64,000 bases of DNA. It comes from Streptomyces sp. B21-105. Lineage in GTDB: Bacteria; Actinomycetota; Actinomycetes; Streptomycetales; Streptomycetaceae. The first letter of the stretch is position 1. Every line of letters begins with the position of its first letter. Under the pieces are notes generated by a model, which was given only the letters and a program-made list of their open reading frames with translations, was not told where the DNA came from and did not search any database. The position numbers and the translations under genes are program-made. Shown piece after piece: positions 26,681 to 34,711 of this stretch. The stretch spans positions 744,001-808,000 of the forward strand of contig NZ_JARUMJ010000001.1 of the NCBI RefSeq assembly GCF_036898465.1. Direction: 5' to 3'.

Positions 26681-27805
26681 TCAGTCCTGCCACACGCCGG
26701 TGACCAGCAGTGTCTCGATCACCGCGGTGTAGGGGGCGATGTCCAGGCCCTGCTCGGCGAGCCAGTCGTCGGAGTAGTACTTGTCCAGGTAGCGGTCGCC
26801 CGGGTCGCACAGCAGCGTGACCACACTGCCCCGGCGGCCGTCGGCCACCATCTCGGCGACGATCTTCAGCGCGCTCCACAGTCCGGTGCCCGTCGAGCCG
26901 CCCGCCTTGCGGCCGATGGCCCGCTCCAGGGCTCGGACGCCGGCGACGCTGGCCGCGTCGGGGACCTTCATCATGCGGTCGACGGCGCCGGGGACGAAGC
27001 TGGGCTCCATCCGGGGCCGGCCGATGCCCTCGATGCGTGAACCGCAGTCGCAGGTGACGTCCGGATCGCCGGTGGTCCAGCCCTCGAAGAAGCACGAGTT
27101 CTCCGGATCGGCGACGCAGATACGGGTGTCGCGCTGGGTGTAGTGGACGAAGCGCGCGAGGGTCGCGGAGGTGCCGCCGGTGCCGGCCGTGGCGACGATC
27201 CAGGCGGGCTCCGGGAACCGCTCCGACTCCAGCTGGCGGAAGATCGATTCGGCGATGTTGTTGTTGCCGCGCCAGTCCGTGGCCCGCTCCGCGTAGGTGA
27301 ACTGGTCCATGTAGTGGCCCCCGAGGTCCGCCGCCAGACGTGCCGACTCCTCGTACAGCGTGCGCGAGTCGTCGACGAAGTGGCACCGGCCGCCGTGGAA
27401 CTCGATCAGGCGGATCTTCTCGGCGCTCGTCGTACGCGGCATGACGGCGATGAAGGGGACGCCGATCAGCTTGGCGAAGTAGGCCTCGGAGACGGCCGTC
27501 GAACCACTGGACGCCTCGATCACCGGCCGGTCCGGCCGGATCCAGCCGTTGCACAGGCCGTAGAGGAACAGCGAGCGGGCGAGCCGGTGTTTGAGGCTGC
27601 CGGTGGGGTGCGTCGACTCGTCCTTGAGGTACAGGTCGATGCCCCACTTCTCCGGGAGGGGGAAGCGCAGCAGATGGGTGTCGGCCGAGCGGTTGGCGTC
27701 CGCCTGGACCCTGCGGACGGCTTCTTTCAGCCAGTCGCGGTAGGCGGCGTCGCTGTGGTCGACGTCGAGGGTGGCGCAGGTCCTGGTGTGCGGGGCAGTG
27801 GTCAC
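26681..27805 (-). CDS. PLP-dependent cysteine synthase/desulfhydrase-like enzyme
   Basis: 374 residues from GTG 27805 with GAAGGAG upstream (a GTG at 27877 would add 24 residues). PLP fold type II: Schiff-base Lys72 in [11 protein letters not shown], the phosphate or substrate loop [14 protein letters not shown], and a glycine-rich [10 protein letters not shown] cofactor loop. Four cysteines in the middle ([16 protein letters not shown]) are unusual for CysK and resemble the Cds1 group of cysteine desulfhydrases. Family knowledge: CysK makes cysteine from O-acetylserine and sulfide, while Cds1 breaks cysteine to pyruvate, sulfide and ammonia. I lean to the second. Its start overlaps the stop of a 30-codon upstream frame (see below), suggesting translational coupling. 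Confidence 0.8.
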   Translation of the reverse strand: MTTAPHTRTCATLDVDHSDAAYRDWLKEAVRRVQADANRSADTHLLRFPLPEKWGIDLYLKDESTHPTGSLKHRLARSLFLYGLCNGWIRPDRPVIEASSGSTAVSEAYFAKLIGVPFIAVMPRTTSAEKIRLIEFHGGRCHFVDDSRTLYEESARLAADLGGHYMDQFTYAERATDWRGNNNIAESIFRQLESERFPEPAWIVATAGTGGTSATLARFVHYTQRDTRICVADPENSCFFEGWTTGDPDVTCDCGSRIEGIGRPRMEPSFVPGAVDRMMKVPDAASVAGVRALERAIGRKAGGSTGTGLWSALKIVAEMVADGRRGSVVTLLCDPGDRYLDKYYSDDWLAEQGLDIAPYTAVIETLLVTGVWQD

Positions 27806-27894
27806 GGCTGGGCTCCTTCGGACTTCGCGCCGACGGTGGTCCGCGCGGCCGACACTCCGATCATAAACACCTTCCACACCCTTCTCACCTGCAT
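27802..27894 (-). CDS. 30-codon upstream ORF coupled to the PLP enzyme gene
   Basis: ATG 27894 has a strong AAAGGAG ribosome site at 27906-27900 with a five-base spacer. The frame encodes 30 residues beginning [13 protein letters not shown] and ending EGAQP, and its TGA overlaps the GTG start of the PLP enzyme (GTGA). The short basic peptide has no known domain. The layout suggests that ribosomes finishing this frame restart on the enzyme gene. Whether the peptide has a role of its own is unknown. Confidence 0.5.
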   Translation of the reverse strand: MQVRRVWKVFMIGVSAARTTVGAKSEGAQP

Positions 27895-27899
27895 AAACA

Positions 27900-27920
27900 C
27901 TCCTTTGAGGCCCTCAAAGG
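27900..27920 (-). promoter_or_regulatory. Hairpin that can hide the ribosome site of the upstream ORF
   Basis: On the minus strand CCTTTGAG, GGC and CTCAAAGG form a perfect eight-base stem with a three-base loop (27920-27902). The last five bases of its right arm are the first part of the ribosome site AAAGGAG (27906-27900). Folding would block translation of the 30-codon frame and, through coupling, of the PLP enzyme. It may act as a simple translational switch. Confidence 0.45.
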
Positions 27921-28108
27921 CGGCCCTGGGGGCGAGTGCGGGGGCCAGGGGGCGCATTCACATGAATGCTCCGGACGGCCCCTCGCGGGCCCGCGGAGGC
28001 ACTGGTGCTCGGCGGCGGGCGCGGGCAGACTGCACCGGGTCGGGGGCGAGCCCCCGTACGGGGGGCACACCGGATCGCGGACGAGTTCGAACGAGGGGGC
28101 GGGAAGGC

Positions 28109-28432
28109 ATGGCGGAGCCGGAGTTCACGGCTACGGGCGTGCGTATCGGGAAGCGGCTGCGCTCGCTCACCCGGGCCGGGCAGGTCCGGATCAGCGACGG
28201 CAGGCTGGAGTTGCTGACCAGCTACGGAAGCGAGATCGACAGCGCGCCCGTGCAGGCGGTCCGCGCCTCGAAGCCCTGGTTCGCCCCGGAGGACCGGGCG
28301 CTGGCCGACCTCAACGGCAACCGGTACCTGCTGACGCTCGGCGACCACGACCCGGCCCCGGGCGAGCCCGGTCCGCCCGCGGCACGCCGCTTCATCGAGG
28401 CCGTGCACAGGGCGGCGGGGCGCGGCGGCTGA
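28109..28432 (+). CDS. Small conserved-looking protein, PH-like, unknown function
   Basis: 107 residues from ATG 28109 with GGGAAGG upstream. The chain is all-beta with a final helix: ATGVRIGKRLRSLTRAGQVR, ISDGRLELLTSYGSEIDSAP, LADLNGNRYLLTLGDHD, then ARRFIEAVHRAAG. This resembles the strand-rich, helix-capped pattern of bacterial PH-like domains. No membrane segment or signal. It is a single gene, divergent from the PLP enzyme's leader. Confidence 0.55.
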   Translation: MAEPEFTATGVRIGKRLRSLTRAGQVRISDGRLELLTSYGSEIDSAPVQAVRASKPWFAPEDRALADLNGNRYLLTLGDHDPAPGEPGPPAARRFIEAVHRAAGRGG

Positions 28433-28495
28433 GCCGGGGACGAGAGACCGGCCCGGGTGGCCGAATCACCGCGAGTTGCGCTACCGCATCCGCTG

Positions 28496-28522
28496 CGTCA
28501 CTCTGGTCTCACGTCACTCTGG
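28496..28522 (+). promoter_or_regulatory. Direct repeat upstream of the RsbW-like gene
   Basis: CGTCACTCTGG occurs at 28496-28506 and again at 28512-28522, 16 bases apart start to start. The pair lies 125 bases before the start of the ATP-binding regulator gene and may be a tandem binding site for a regulator or a chance repeat. Confidence 0.3.
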
Positions 28523-28646
28523 GTTTACCGGCGATAACGCTGCGAACCAGCCCCGCCGGCCATGTCAGCAGGCGGCCGCCTCGCGCAGACGCCCTGCTCG
28601 ATCCGAACTCCGTGTTCTTCCGGACCTCAGTCGGGGAGTCGCAGCC

Positions 28647-29177
28647 GTGATCAGCAACCCAAGCAGGCACTGCATGGTGGAGCTTCAGGCCCTGCCGTCG
28701 CGGATCGGTCAGGTCCGCAGAATCGTATCGGCGCAGTTGCGCTACTGGCACATGGACCCGCTGATAGAGCGCGCCGCGCTCGGTGTCACGGAGCTGTTGA
28801 CCAACGTCCACCTGCACGCCCAGCCCGACAAGACCTGCGTCGTGGAGTTGGAGCTGCTGCTCGACCGGCTGACCGTCTCCGTGCGCGACCACGACCCGCG
28901 GCTGCCGGTCGTCAAGGCCGCCGAGACCCTCGCCACCTGCGGACGCGGGCTGGCCATGGTGGCCGCGGTCAGCGAGAGCTGGGGCGCCCGGCCGGACGGC
29001 GAGTCCGGCAAGGTCGTGTGGTTCACGCTGCCGGCGCCCGTCGCCGCACGGGAGCTCGCGGCGCGTCCGCCACGCCGCACACCGCGGGAGCAGGCCGCCC
29101 CCCGCTTCACGGAGGTCGTCTCCGTCGACGATCTGCGGCCCGCACATGCCCCCGCCCGGTCGGCCGTCGTCGGCTGA
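28647..29177 (+). CDS. RsbW-like ATP-binding (HATPase) regulatory protein
   Basis: 176 residues from GTG 28647, with GGGGAG upstream. One HATPase domain (about 10-130): N-box ALGVTELLTNVHLHA with Asn53, a DHDPRLP acid motif, and the G-box TCGRGLAMVAAV. The C-terminal 45 residues are low-complexity. Family knowledge: Streptomyces have dozens of these single-domain kinases, which bind or phosphorylate anti-anti-sigma factors or act as ATP-dependent regulators. No partner gene is adjacent; the SpoIIE-type phosphatase at 3.1-5.3 kb belongs to the same wider regulatory class. The target is not known. Confidence 0.8.
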   Translation: MISNPSRHCMVELQALPSRIGQVRRIVSAQLRYWHMDPLIERAALGVTELLTNVHLHAQPDKTCVVELELLLDRLTVSVRDHDPRLPVVKAAETLATCGRGLAMVAAVSESWGARPDGESGKVVWFTLPAPVAARELAARPPRRTPREQAAPRFTEVVSVDDLRPAHAPARSAVVG

Positions 29178-29269
29178 CCGGGCGGTGACGTCCCGTACCA
29201 GGAGACGCCCCCGCCGCGCCCGGTGCACCGCCCCGCCGAGGGGCCGGTACACCGGGCGCGCTTGTACAG

Positions 29270-29629
29270 ATGCCCGGCAAAGCCGGATGTTCTCCTCCAC
29301 GGTCAGGGTCGGCACCAGGTTGAACGCCTGGAAGACGAAGCCGACCCGGTCGCGGCGCAGCAGCGTGAGACGGCGGTCGTCGAGCGCGCCGAGCTCGGTT
29401 CCGCCGACGTACGCGGTGCCCGAGGTGTGTCCAGGCCGGCCGCGCAGTGCATCAGGGTGGACTTGCCGGAGCCCGAGGGGCCCATGATCGCGGTGAACCG
29501 TCCGGCCGGAAAGGCCACGGTCACCCCGTCCAGGGCCCGTACGGCGGTGTCGCCGGCGCCGTACACCTTCACGGCGTCGACGACCCGTGCGGCGTCCCGT
29601 GTGCCCGTCGGGGCGGTCACGGTGCTCAT
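29270..29629 (-). pseudogene. Frameshifted and truncated ABC transporter ATPase
   Basis: From ATG 29629 (overlapping the SHOCT gene stop as ATGA) the frame gives VVDAVKVYGAGDTAVRALDG and the Walker A GPSGSGKST. After CAAGLDT the reading frame breaks at a GTGTGT run (29425-29430 on + strand); two bases less would restore SGTAYVGGTELG, DRVGFVFQAFNLVPTLTVEE (Q-loop region) and NIRL. The homology then ends near 29270: the LSGGQ signature, Walker B and the rest are absent, and so is any permease gene. Family knowledge: this is the LolD/MacB type of ATPase. It cannot make a working ATPase. Confidence 0.8.
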
Positions 29630-29919
29630 GCCGGGCCGCCCTTGCCCATGCTGCCGAACTGCTCGTCCAGGACGGACAGCCGGCGCCAGTACTCGTCCTC
29701 GTCGATCTCGCCGGAGGCGAAGCGGCGGCCGAGGACGGCGAGGGGCGAGTCTCCGGTGGGGCGGGTTTGGCCCGTCGCGTTCCAGGGGCCTGGGCGTCCG
29801 CGCCACACGGTGCGGCGCAGCACCGTGACGACGCCGATCACCACGGCCGCCCAGATCAGCGGAAGGAACAGGATCCAGGGTCCGGGACCGCCGCCTTGCC
29901 AGTCAGCCAGGGTGTTCAT
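29626..29919 (-). CDS. SHOCT-domain membrane protein
   Basis: 97 residues from ATG 29919. One membrane segment (about 14-35, ILFLPLIWAAVVIGVVTVL) is followed by a C-terminal SHOCT motif, SPLAVLGRRFASGEIDEDEY, then WRRLSVL. Family knowledge: SHOCT is a short helical module found at the ends of many membrane proteins and may mediate oligomerisation. Its stop overlaps the start of the ABC ATPase remnant by four bases, so it was the first gene of an ABC transporter operon whose later genes have been lost. Confidence 0.8.
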   Translation of the reverse strand: MNTLADWQGGGPGPWILFLPLIWAAVVIGVVTVLRRTVWRGRPGPWNATGQTRPTGDSPLAVLGRRFASGEIDEDEYWRRLSVLDEQFGSMGKGGPA

Positions 29920-30198
29920 CTCGAGTCATCTCCTCTGGGGGTCCGCAGGAGTTCCGCGGCGGGTTCGCGCGGGGTCTGCGTCATGTCTCGAGAGTCCCGC
30001 CGGGCGGGGGTCCGGGTCGTCGTACGGCCAGCGGCAGTGTGCGTACCCCGCGGGGAGTACGCGCGCGTGCCCGGGCTGCTCCTCGCGGCGCGACGTGCCG
30101 GTCTCGTCGGAACTCGGAGGGCGGAAGTCGGAGAGCCGAACCGGGAGGGGACCATGGAAGGCGACGGACGACCCGCCGAGTGAGGAGCACCTGCCGCG

Positions 30199-30384
30199 AT
30201 GGCCCTGGAGATGCGCGACCGCTGCGAACGCTGTACCACCGCTGCCCTGCCGCCCGACGGGCCGGCCCGGATCTGCTCCTACGAGTGCACGTTCTGCACG
30301 CCGTGCGCCGAGGCCATGGACGGCGTCTGCCCGAACTGCGGCGGGGAACTGGCGCCCCGGCCGCGCCGGGCCGCCGCCGATTGA
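30199..30384 (+). CDS. DUF1272 zinc-ribbon-like small protein
   Basis: 61 residues from ATG 30199. Eight cysteines are arranged as CxxC pairs: RCERCTTAALP, ICSYECTFCTPCAEAM, CPNCGGEL. Family knowledge: this is the whole DUF1272 domain, a zinc-binding module of unknown function that is found next to many different genes. Soluble. It converges on the dehydrogenase gene. Confidence 0.85.
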   Translation: MALEMRDRCERCTTAALPPDGPARICSYECTFCTPCAEAMDGVCPNCGGELAPRPRRAAAD

Positions 30385-30437
30385 GATGCGGTCGGCGTCG
30401 GCCCGGCTCTCGTCCCCGCGCGTCTCGACGGCCTGTT

Positions 30438-31322
30438 TCAGGCGGTGCTGTCGAAGCTGGCGAAGTAGGCGGCTGCCATGTCCTCGTCGCCGTGGCCCTG
30501 CGCGGCGGCCCGTTCCAGACGCTCGGCGCTCGCGGCCGCCACGTCCAGGCGGACGCCGTTGCCCCGCCCGGCCTCGACGATCAGCCGGGCGTCCTTCGCG
30601 GCCGTCGCCACCGCGAACTGGGCCGGGGTGAGCCGTTCGTCGAGGATGAGGGCCGCCTTCGCCTTCAGGTACCCCATGTCGAGCGGGCCGCCCTCGATCA
30701 GTTCGAAGAACGCGTTCGGGTCGACGTCCAGGGACTGCGCCAGGGCCAGGAGCTCGCCGGTCGCGGCGGTGGCCGCGATCACCCAGCTGTTGGTCACCAG
30801 TTTCAGCCGGGTGGCGGTACCCGCGCCGCCGTCCTCGCCGGTCCACACGGTCCGAGCGCCCACGGCGTCCAGGACGGGCGTCACCGCGGCCCGGCTCTCG
30901 GAGGGCCCTGCCACGAGGACGGTCAGCTGGCCGGTCTCGGCCGGCTGACGGGTTCCCAGGACGGGCGCGTCGAAGAAGACGAGGCCGTGTCCGCGGGCGA
31001 AGGCCGCCAGGTCGGACACGGCCTCGGTCCCGGCGGTCGTCGACTGCACCCAGGCCGTCCCGGCGCGCAGGGCCGGAGCGGCCTCACGCATCACCTCCAG
31101 AGTGGCGGGGCCGTCATAGAGCATGGTCAGGACGACGTCCGCGCCCTCGACTGCCTCCGCGGGGGAACCGGCGATGTGCGCACCGTCCGCGGCGAGCGGT
31201 TCGGCCTTGGCGCGGGTGCGGTTCCAGGCCCGGACGGTGTGGCCGGCGCGGGCGATGCTGCGGGCCATCGCGGCGCCCATGATGCCGGTGCCGAGGACGC
31301 TGACGGTCAGGTGGTCTGTCAT
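30438..31322 (-). CDS. NAD(P)-dependent beta-hydroxyacid dehydrogenase (HIBADH family)
   Basis: 294 residues from ATG 31322. The N-terminal Rossmann domain has VLGTGIMGAAMARSIARAGH with GTGIMG at 11-16, and the following WNRTRAKAE suggests NADP(H) use (Arg after the second strand). The substrate-binding DAPVLGTRQPAETGQL and the catalytic Lys173 in RLKLVTNSW fit the family. The all-helical C-terminal domain runs from about 170 to 290. Family knowledge: members oxidise 3-hydroxyisobutyrate, tartronate semialdehyde or gamma-hydroxybutyrate, and related imine reductases share the fold. The substrate here is unknown. Confidence 0.85.
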   Translation of the reverse strand: MTDHLTVSVLGTGIMGAAMARSIARAGHTVRAWNRTRAKAEPLAADGAHIAGSPAEAVEGADVVLTMLYDGPATLEVMREAAPALRAGTAWVQSTTAGTEAVSDLAAFARGHGLVFFDAPVLGTRQPAETGQLTVLVAGPSESRAAVTPVLDAVGARTVWTGEDGGAGTATRLKLVTNSWVIAATAATGELLALAQSLDVDPNAFFELIEGGPLDMGYLKAKAALILDERLTPAQFAVATAAKDARLIVEAGRGNGVRLDVAAASAERLERAAAQGHGDEDMAAAYFASFDSTA

Positions 31323-31422
31323 GGCGTCAACCTACTGCGGCGCGGCGACGACCAGCGTCTCTCCCCCGCCCCGACAGGGGGCGGGGAACGGGCGACGGGA
31401 GCGCGGACCCGCCGCGCGCCTC

Positions 31423-32667
31423 TCATGCCGCGGTCAGCGCCCCCAGCGGGTCGTCGAGGACCGGCTGCCAGGCCAACTCGGCCGCGCCCACCAGGCTGTT
31501 GTGGTCGAGGGAGCAGGCGAGGATCGGCACACCGCCGCTGTGGCCCCAGAGACCGCGGTCGGTGACGACCGCGCGGAGCCGGTCGGGATCGGCGTCGAGG
31601 AGGGTGCGGTGCAGTCCGCCGAGGATGATGCGGTCGGGGTTGAGGATGTTCACCAGACCGGCCAGACCCAGCCCGAGCCGGTCGATCAGGGCGTCGACGG
31701 CCATCCGGACGACCGGGTCGCCGTACTCCTCGCGGATCAGTCGGTCGGCCTGCTGCAGCAGGGAGCCCTCGGGGCCGGGCTGCCGGCCGGCGGCGTTCAG
31801 CAGGGCGAGCGGATCGGCCTCCACGTCGAGACAGCCGCGGCTGCCGCAGTAGCAGGCACGTCCCTCGGGGTTGACGGTGAGATGCCCGACTTCCAGGGCG
31901 AGTCCCGAACTGCCCGTGTGCAGACGGCCGTCCAGCACGAGTGCGCCGCCGACGCCCCGGTGCCCGGTGGCCACGCACAGCAGGTCACGGGCGCCGCGCC
32001 CGGCCCCGTGACGGTGTTCGGCCAGGGCGGCGAGGTTGACGTCGTTCGCCGCGAACGCGGGTCCGGTGACGCCGACGGCGCGGATCCGCTCGGCGAAGAT
32101 CTCCCGCACGGGCGCGCCCGCGGGCCAGGCCAGGTGCAGGGGGTTGAGCGCCAGCCCTTCGGGTTCGGTGATCGCGGAGGGCACGGCGAGCCCGGCGCCC
32201 ACGCAGCGCCGGCCGGTGCGCCGCAGCAGCTCCGCGCCCGCGTCCACGGCGGCCCCGAGGACCTTCGCGGGGTCGGCGTCGACGGCCTCGCAGCTGGGCG
32301 TGGTGGCGACGATCCGGCCGCCGAGACCGACCAGCGCGGCCCGGAAACCGTCGGCGTGGACCTGCGCGGCCAGGGCGACCGGGCCGTCCTGCGCGACTTC
32401 GAGCCGGTGGGAGGGGCGGCCCTGCGAACCGGCGGCGGCGCCGGGCCGCGCGTCCACCCGGATCAGGCCCAGGGCGACGAGTTCGGCGGCGACCGCACCG
32501 GCCGTCGCGCGGGTGACGCCGAGCTCGGCCGTGAGTACCGCACGGGTGGGCGCCCGCCCGGTGTGCACGAGCTCCAGCGCGGGCCCGAGCGCACCGCGCC
32601 CCCGGTCCAGCCGCGCCCTCGAGGTGGTCCCTTCCCCCGCCGGCCGGGGGTCCGCCTTGCCGCTCAT
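31423..32667 (-). CDS. ROK-family transcriptional regulator
   Basis: 414 residues from ATG 32667. The N-terminal winged helix (about 35-90) has APTRAVLTAELGVTRATAGA, then VAAELVALGLIRV. The ROK domain follows, with GVGGALVLDGRLHTGSSGLA, EVGHLTVNPEG and the zinc site CYCGSRGCLDV, in which three cysteines and a histidine are expected. Family knowledge: members such as NagC, XylR and Rok7B7 repress sugar uptake and are released by the sugar or its phosphate. No sugar transporter lies beside it. An autorepression site is not apparent. Confidence 0.87.
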   Translation of the reverse strand: MSGKADPRPAGEGTTSRARLDRGRGALGPALELVHTGRAPTRAVLTAELGVTRATAGAVAAELVALGLIRVDARPGAAAGSQGRPSHRLEVAQDGPVALAAQVHADGFRAALVGLGGRIVATTPSCEAVDADPAKVLGAAVDAGAELLRRTGRRCVGAGLAVPSAITEPEGLALNPLHLAWPAGAPVREIFAERIRAVGVTGPAFAANDVNLAALAEHRHGAGRGARDLLCVATGHRGVGGALVLDGRLHTGSSGLALEVGHLTVNPEGRACYCGSRGCLDVEADPLALLNAAGRQPGPEGSLLQQADRLIREEYGDPVVRMAVDALIDRLGLGLAGLVNILNPDRIILGGLHRTLLDADPDRLRAVVTDRGLWGHSGGVPILACSLDHNSLVGAAELAWQPVLDDPLGALTAA

Positions 32668-32694
32668 GAGGGCGAGTCTCCCATGATCCGTTAC

Positions 32695-33369
32695 TCAGCC
32701 CGCGTCGGGGAAGCCGCTCACCCGCAACGTGATGTTCAGCCGTCCAGCCAGGCCCAGCGCGGGCGGAGCCGTGCCCGGCAGCACGCGGGGCACCCCGTGG
32801 TACGCGAGGCGGGAGGGGCCTCCGAACACGAAGAGGTCGCCGCTGCGCAGCTCGACGTCGGTGTAGGGCCGGGTCCGGGTCCGCGGGTTGCCGAAGCGGA
32901 AGACGCAGGAGTCGCCGAGGCTGAGGGAGACCACCGGTGCGTCGGACTTCTCGTCGGCGTCCTGGTGCATGCCCATCCGGGCGTCGCCGTCATAGAAGTT
33001 GATCAGTGCGATGTCGTATGCGGCCCGCCGGGACTCCTGCGGCCCGAGCGCGTCGGCCACCGCGCGCCGGCCCAACTCGCCCAGCCAGTCCGGAAACGGT
33101 TTGACGGGCGTGCCGTCGCCGTCGGTGACCGTGCGGGCGTAGGCGTACGGGCGCCAGTGCCAGCCCAGGCAGACCTGGCGGGCGGTCATGGTGCCGCCGC
33201 CGGGCGTGCGGACCGTGCGCAGCCCGGCCGGCGGACGGGCCCAGTCCCGGCACGACCCGAGCAGCTCGCGCTGGCCGGCGGCGTCCAGCCAGTCGGGCAC
33301 GTGCACCGCCCTCGGTGCGACCTCCGCACGCTCACGGGGAAACAGCTCGTCGGCCACCGCCTCGTCCAT
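32695..33369 (-). CDS. AlkB-type 2-oxoglutarate/Fe(II) dioxygenase
   Basis: 224 residues from ATG 33369. The iron-binding residues are His135 and Asp137 (GMHQDADE) and His191 (RLAYHGV). The two arginines that hold 2-oxoglutarate and complete the signature are Arg210 and Arg216 in GRLNITLR. Family knowledge: AlkB removes methyl groups from 1-methyladenine and 3-methylcytosine in DNA. The length and the N-terminal nucleotide-recognition lid (about 60-95) agree. No ada-like gene is near. It is divergent from the RlmG-like gene, with 82 bases between starts. Confidence 0.87.
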   Translation of the reverse strand: MDEAVADELFPRERAEVAPRAVHVPDWLDAAGQRELLGSCRDWARPPAGLRTVRTPGGGTMTARQVCLGWHWRPYAYARTVTDGDGTPVKPFPDWLGELGRRAVADALGPQESRRAAYDIALINFYDGDARMGMHQDADEKSDAPVVSLSLGDSCVFRFGNPRTRTRPYTDVELRSGDLFVFGGPSRLAYHGVPRVLPGTAPPALGLAGRLNITLRVSGFPDAG

Positions 33370-33451
33370 GGCACCATCCTCCCGCATCGCCGTGGTGCCG
33401 CGTCCGGCGGTGACACCGCGTCTGAACTGCGGCTCGGCTAGCCTGACCACG

Positions 33452-34603
33452 ATGAACGACCGTATGACGACGCCGTGGGGCGAGGTCGAGCTGGCCCGCC
33501 ACCCCGAGGACACCCGCGATCAGCTGCGCGCCTGGGACGCCTCCGACGCCTACCTGCTCAGACACCTCGCGGCGCAGGACGTCCCGCTGACCGGCACGGT
33601 GGTGGTGCTGGGCGACCGCTGGGGCGCGCTGGTCACGGCGTTGGCAGCGCACCGGCCGACGCAGATCACCGACTCCTGGCTGGGGCAGGAGGCGACCCGG
33701 GCCAATCTGGCGCGGGCCGGCGTCGAGACCGGTTCCGTGCGGCTGCTCACCACGCAGGACCCGGCTCCGGAGCGGATCGACGTGCTGCTGGTCCGGATCC
33801 CCAAGAGCCTCGCGCTGCTGGAGGACCAGTTGCTGCGGCTGGCGCCCGCCGTGCACGCGGGCACGGTCGTCGTCGGCGCGGGCATGGTGAAGGAGATCCA
33901 CACCTCGACGCTGAAGCTGTTCGAGCGGATTTTCGGGCCGACCCGGACCTCCCTCGCCGAGCAGAAGGCCCGGCTGGTCTTCTGCACCCCCGACCCGTCG
34001 CTGAAGCCGCCGGCCACCCCGTGGCCCTATGTGTACGACCTGCCCGACGACCTCGGCTCCACGCTCTCCGGCCGTCCGGTGGTCAACCACGCGGGAGTCT
34101 TCTGCGCCGACCGCCTCGACGTCGGCACCCGGTTCTTCCTCCGGCATCTGCCGAGCGCCGGGGGCGGCCGCCGGGTCGTCGACCTGGGCTGCGGCAACGG
34201 GATCGTCGGCACGGCGGTGGCGCTGGGCGACCCGCGGGCGGAGGTGCTGTTCACCGACGAGTCGTTCCAGGCGGTCGCGTCGGCGGAGGCGACCTACCGG
34301 GCGAACGGGGTGCCGGGGCACGCCGAGTTCCGGGTCGGGGACGGGCTCGCGGGCGTCGCGGACGGCAGTGTGGACGTCGTGCTCAACAACCCGCCGTTCC
34401 ACTCCCACCAGGCCACCACCGACGCGACGGCGTGGCGCATGTTCACCGGGGCCCGGCGCGCTCTGCGGCCGGGCGGCGAGCTGTGGGTGGTGGGCAACCG
34501 GCACCTGGGCTACCACGTGAAGCTGAAGCGGCTGTTCGGCAACAGTGAACTGGTCGCCGGTGACCGAAAGTTCGTGGTCCTGAAGGCGGTCAGGCGAGGC
34601 TGA
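33452..34603 (+). CDS. RlmG/RsmC-like guanine-N2 methyltransferase
   Basis: 383 residues from ATG 33452; there is no clear ribosome site, so ATG 33464 or a leaderless start is possible. The protein is a tandem of two Rossmann domains: a degenerate N-terminal one (about 1-190, VVVLGDRWGALV) and a catalytic C-terminal one with VVDLGCGNGIVG and NNPPFHS. The NPPF motif is the base-binding signature of N6-adenine and N2-guanine methyltransferases. Family knowledge: RlmG methylates G1835 of 23S rRNA and has the same double-domain build and length. The assignment between RlmG and RsmC cannot be made from this alone. Confidence 0.82.
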   Translation: MNDRMTTPWGEVELARHPEDTRDQLRAWDASDAYLLRHLAAQDVPLTGTVVVLGDRWGALVTALAAHRPTQITDSWLGQEATRANLARAGVETGSVRLLTTQDPAPERIDVLLVRIPKSLALLEDQLLRLAPAVHAGTVVVGAGMVKEIHTSTLKLFERIFGPTRTSLAEQKARLVFCTPDPSLKPPATPWPYVYDLPDDLGSTLSGRPVVNHAGVFCADRLDVGTRFFLRHLPSAGGGRRVVDLGCGNGIVGTAVALGDPRAEVLFTDESFQAVASAEATYRANGVPGHAEFRVGDGLAGVADGSVDVVLNNPPFHSHQATTDATAWRMFTGARRALRPGGELWVVGNRHLGYHVKLKRLFGNSELVAGDRKFVVLKAVRRG

Positions 34604-34711
34604 GCCCCGCCCCGCCCCGCTACGCCAACGCCATGCCATGGCGCCGTTCCTCCGCTCGACGGTGGGGGCGACGGCCTTCCGGCCGGCACGGCGCTCAGGC
34701 AGCGGCGGGCG

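Noticed and set aside
34604..34711. Short + strand frames after the RlmG-like gene
   Set aside because: They are shadows of the minus-strand repeat protein and have Arg-rich composition with no fold.
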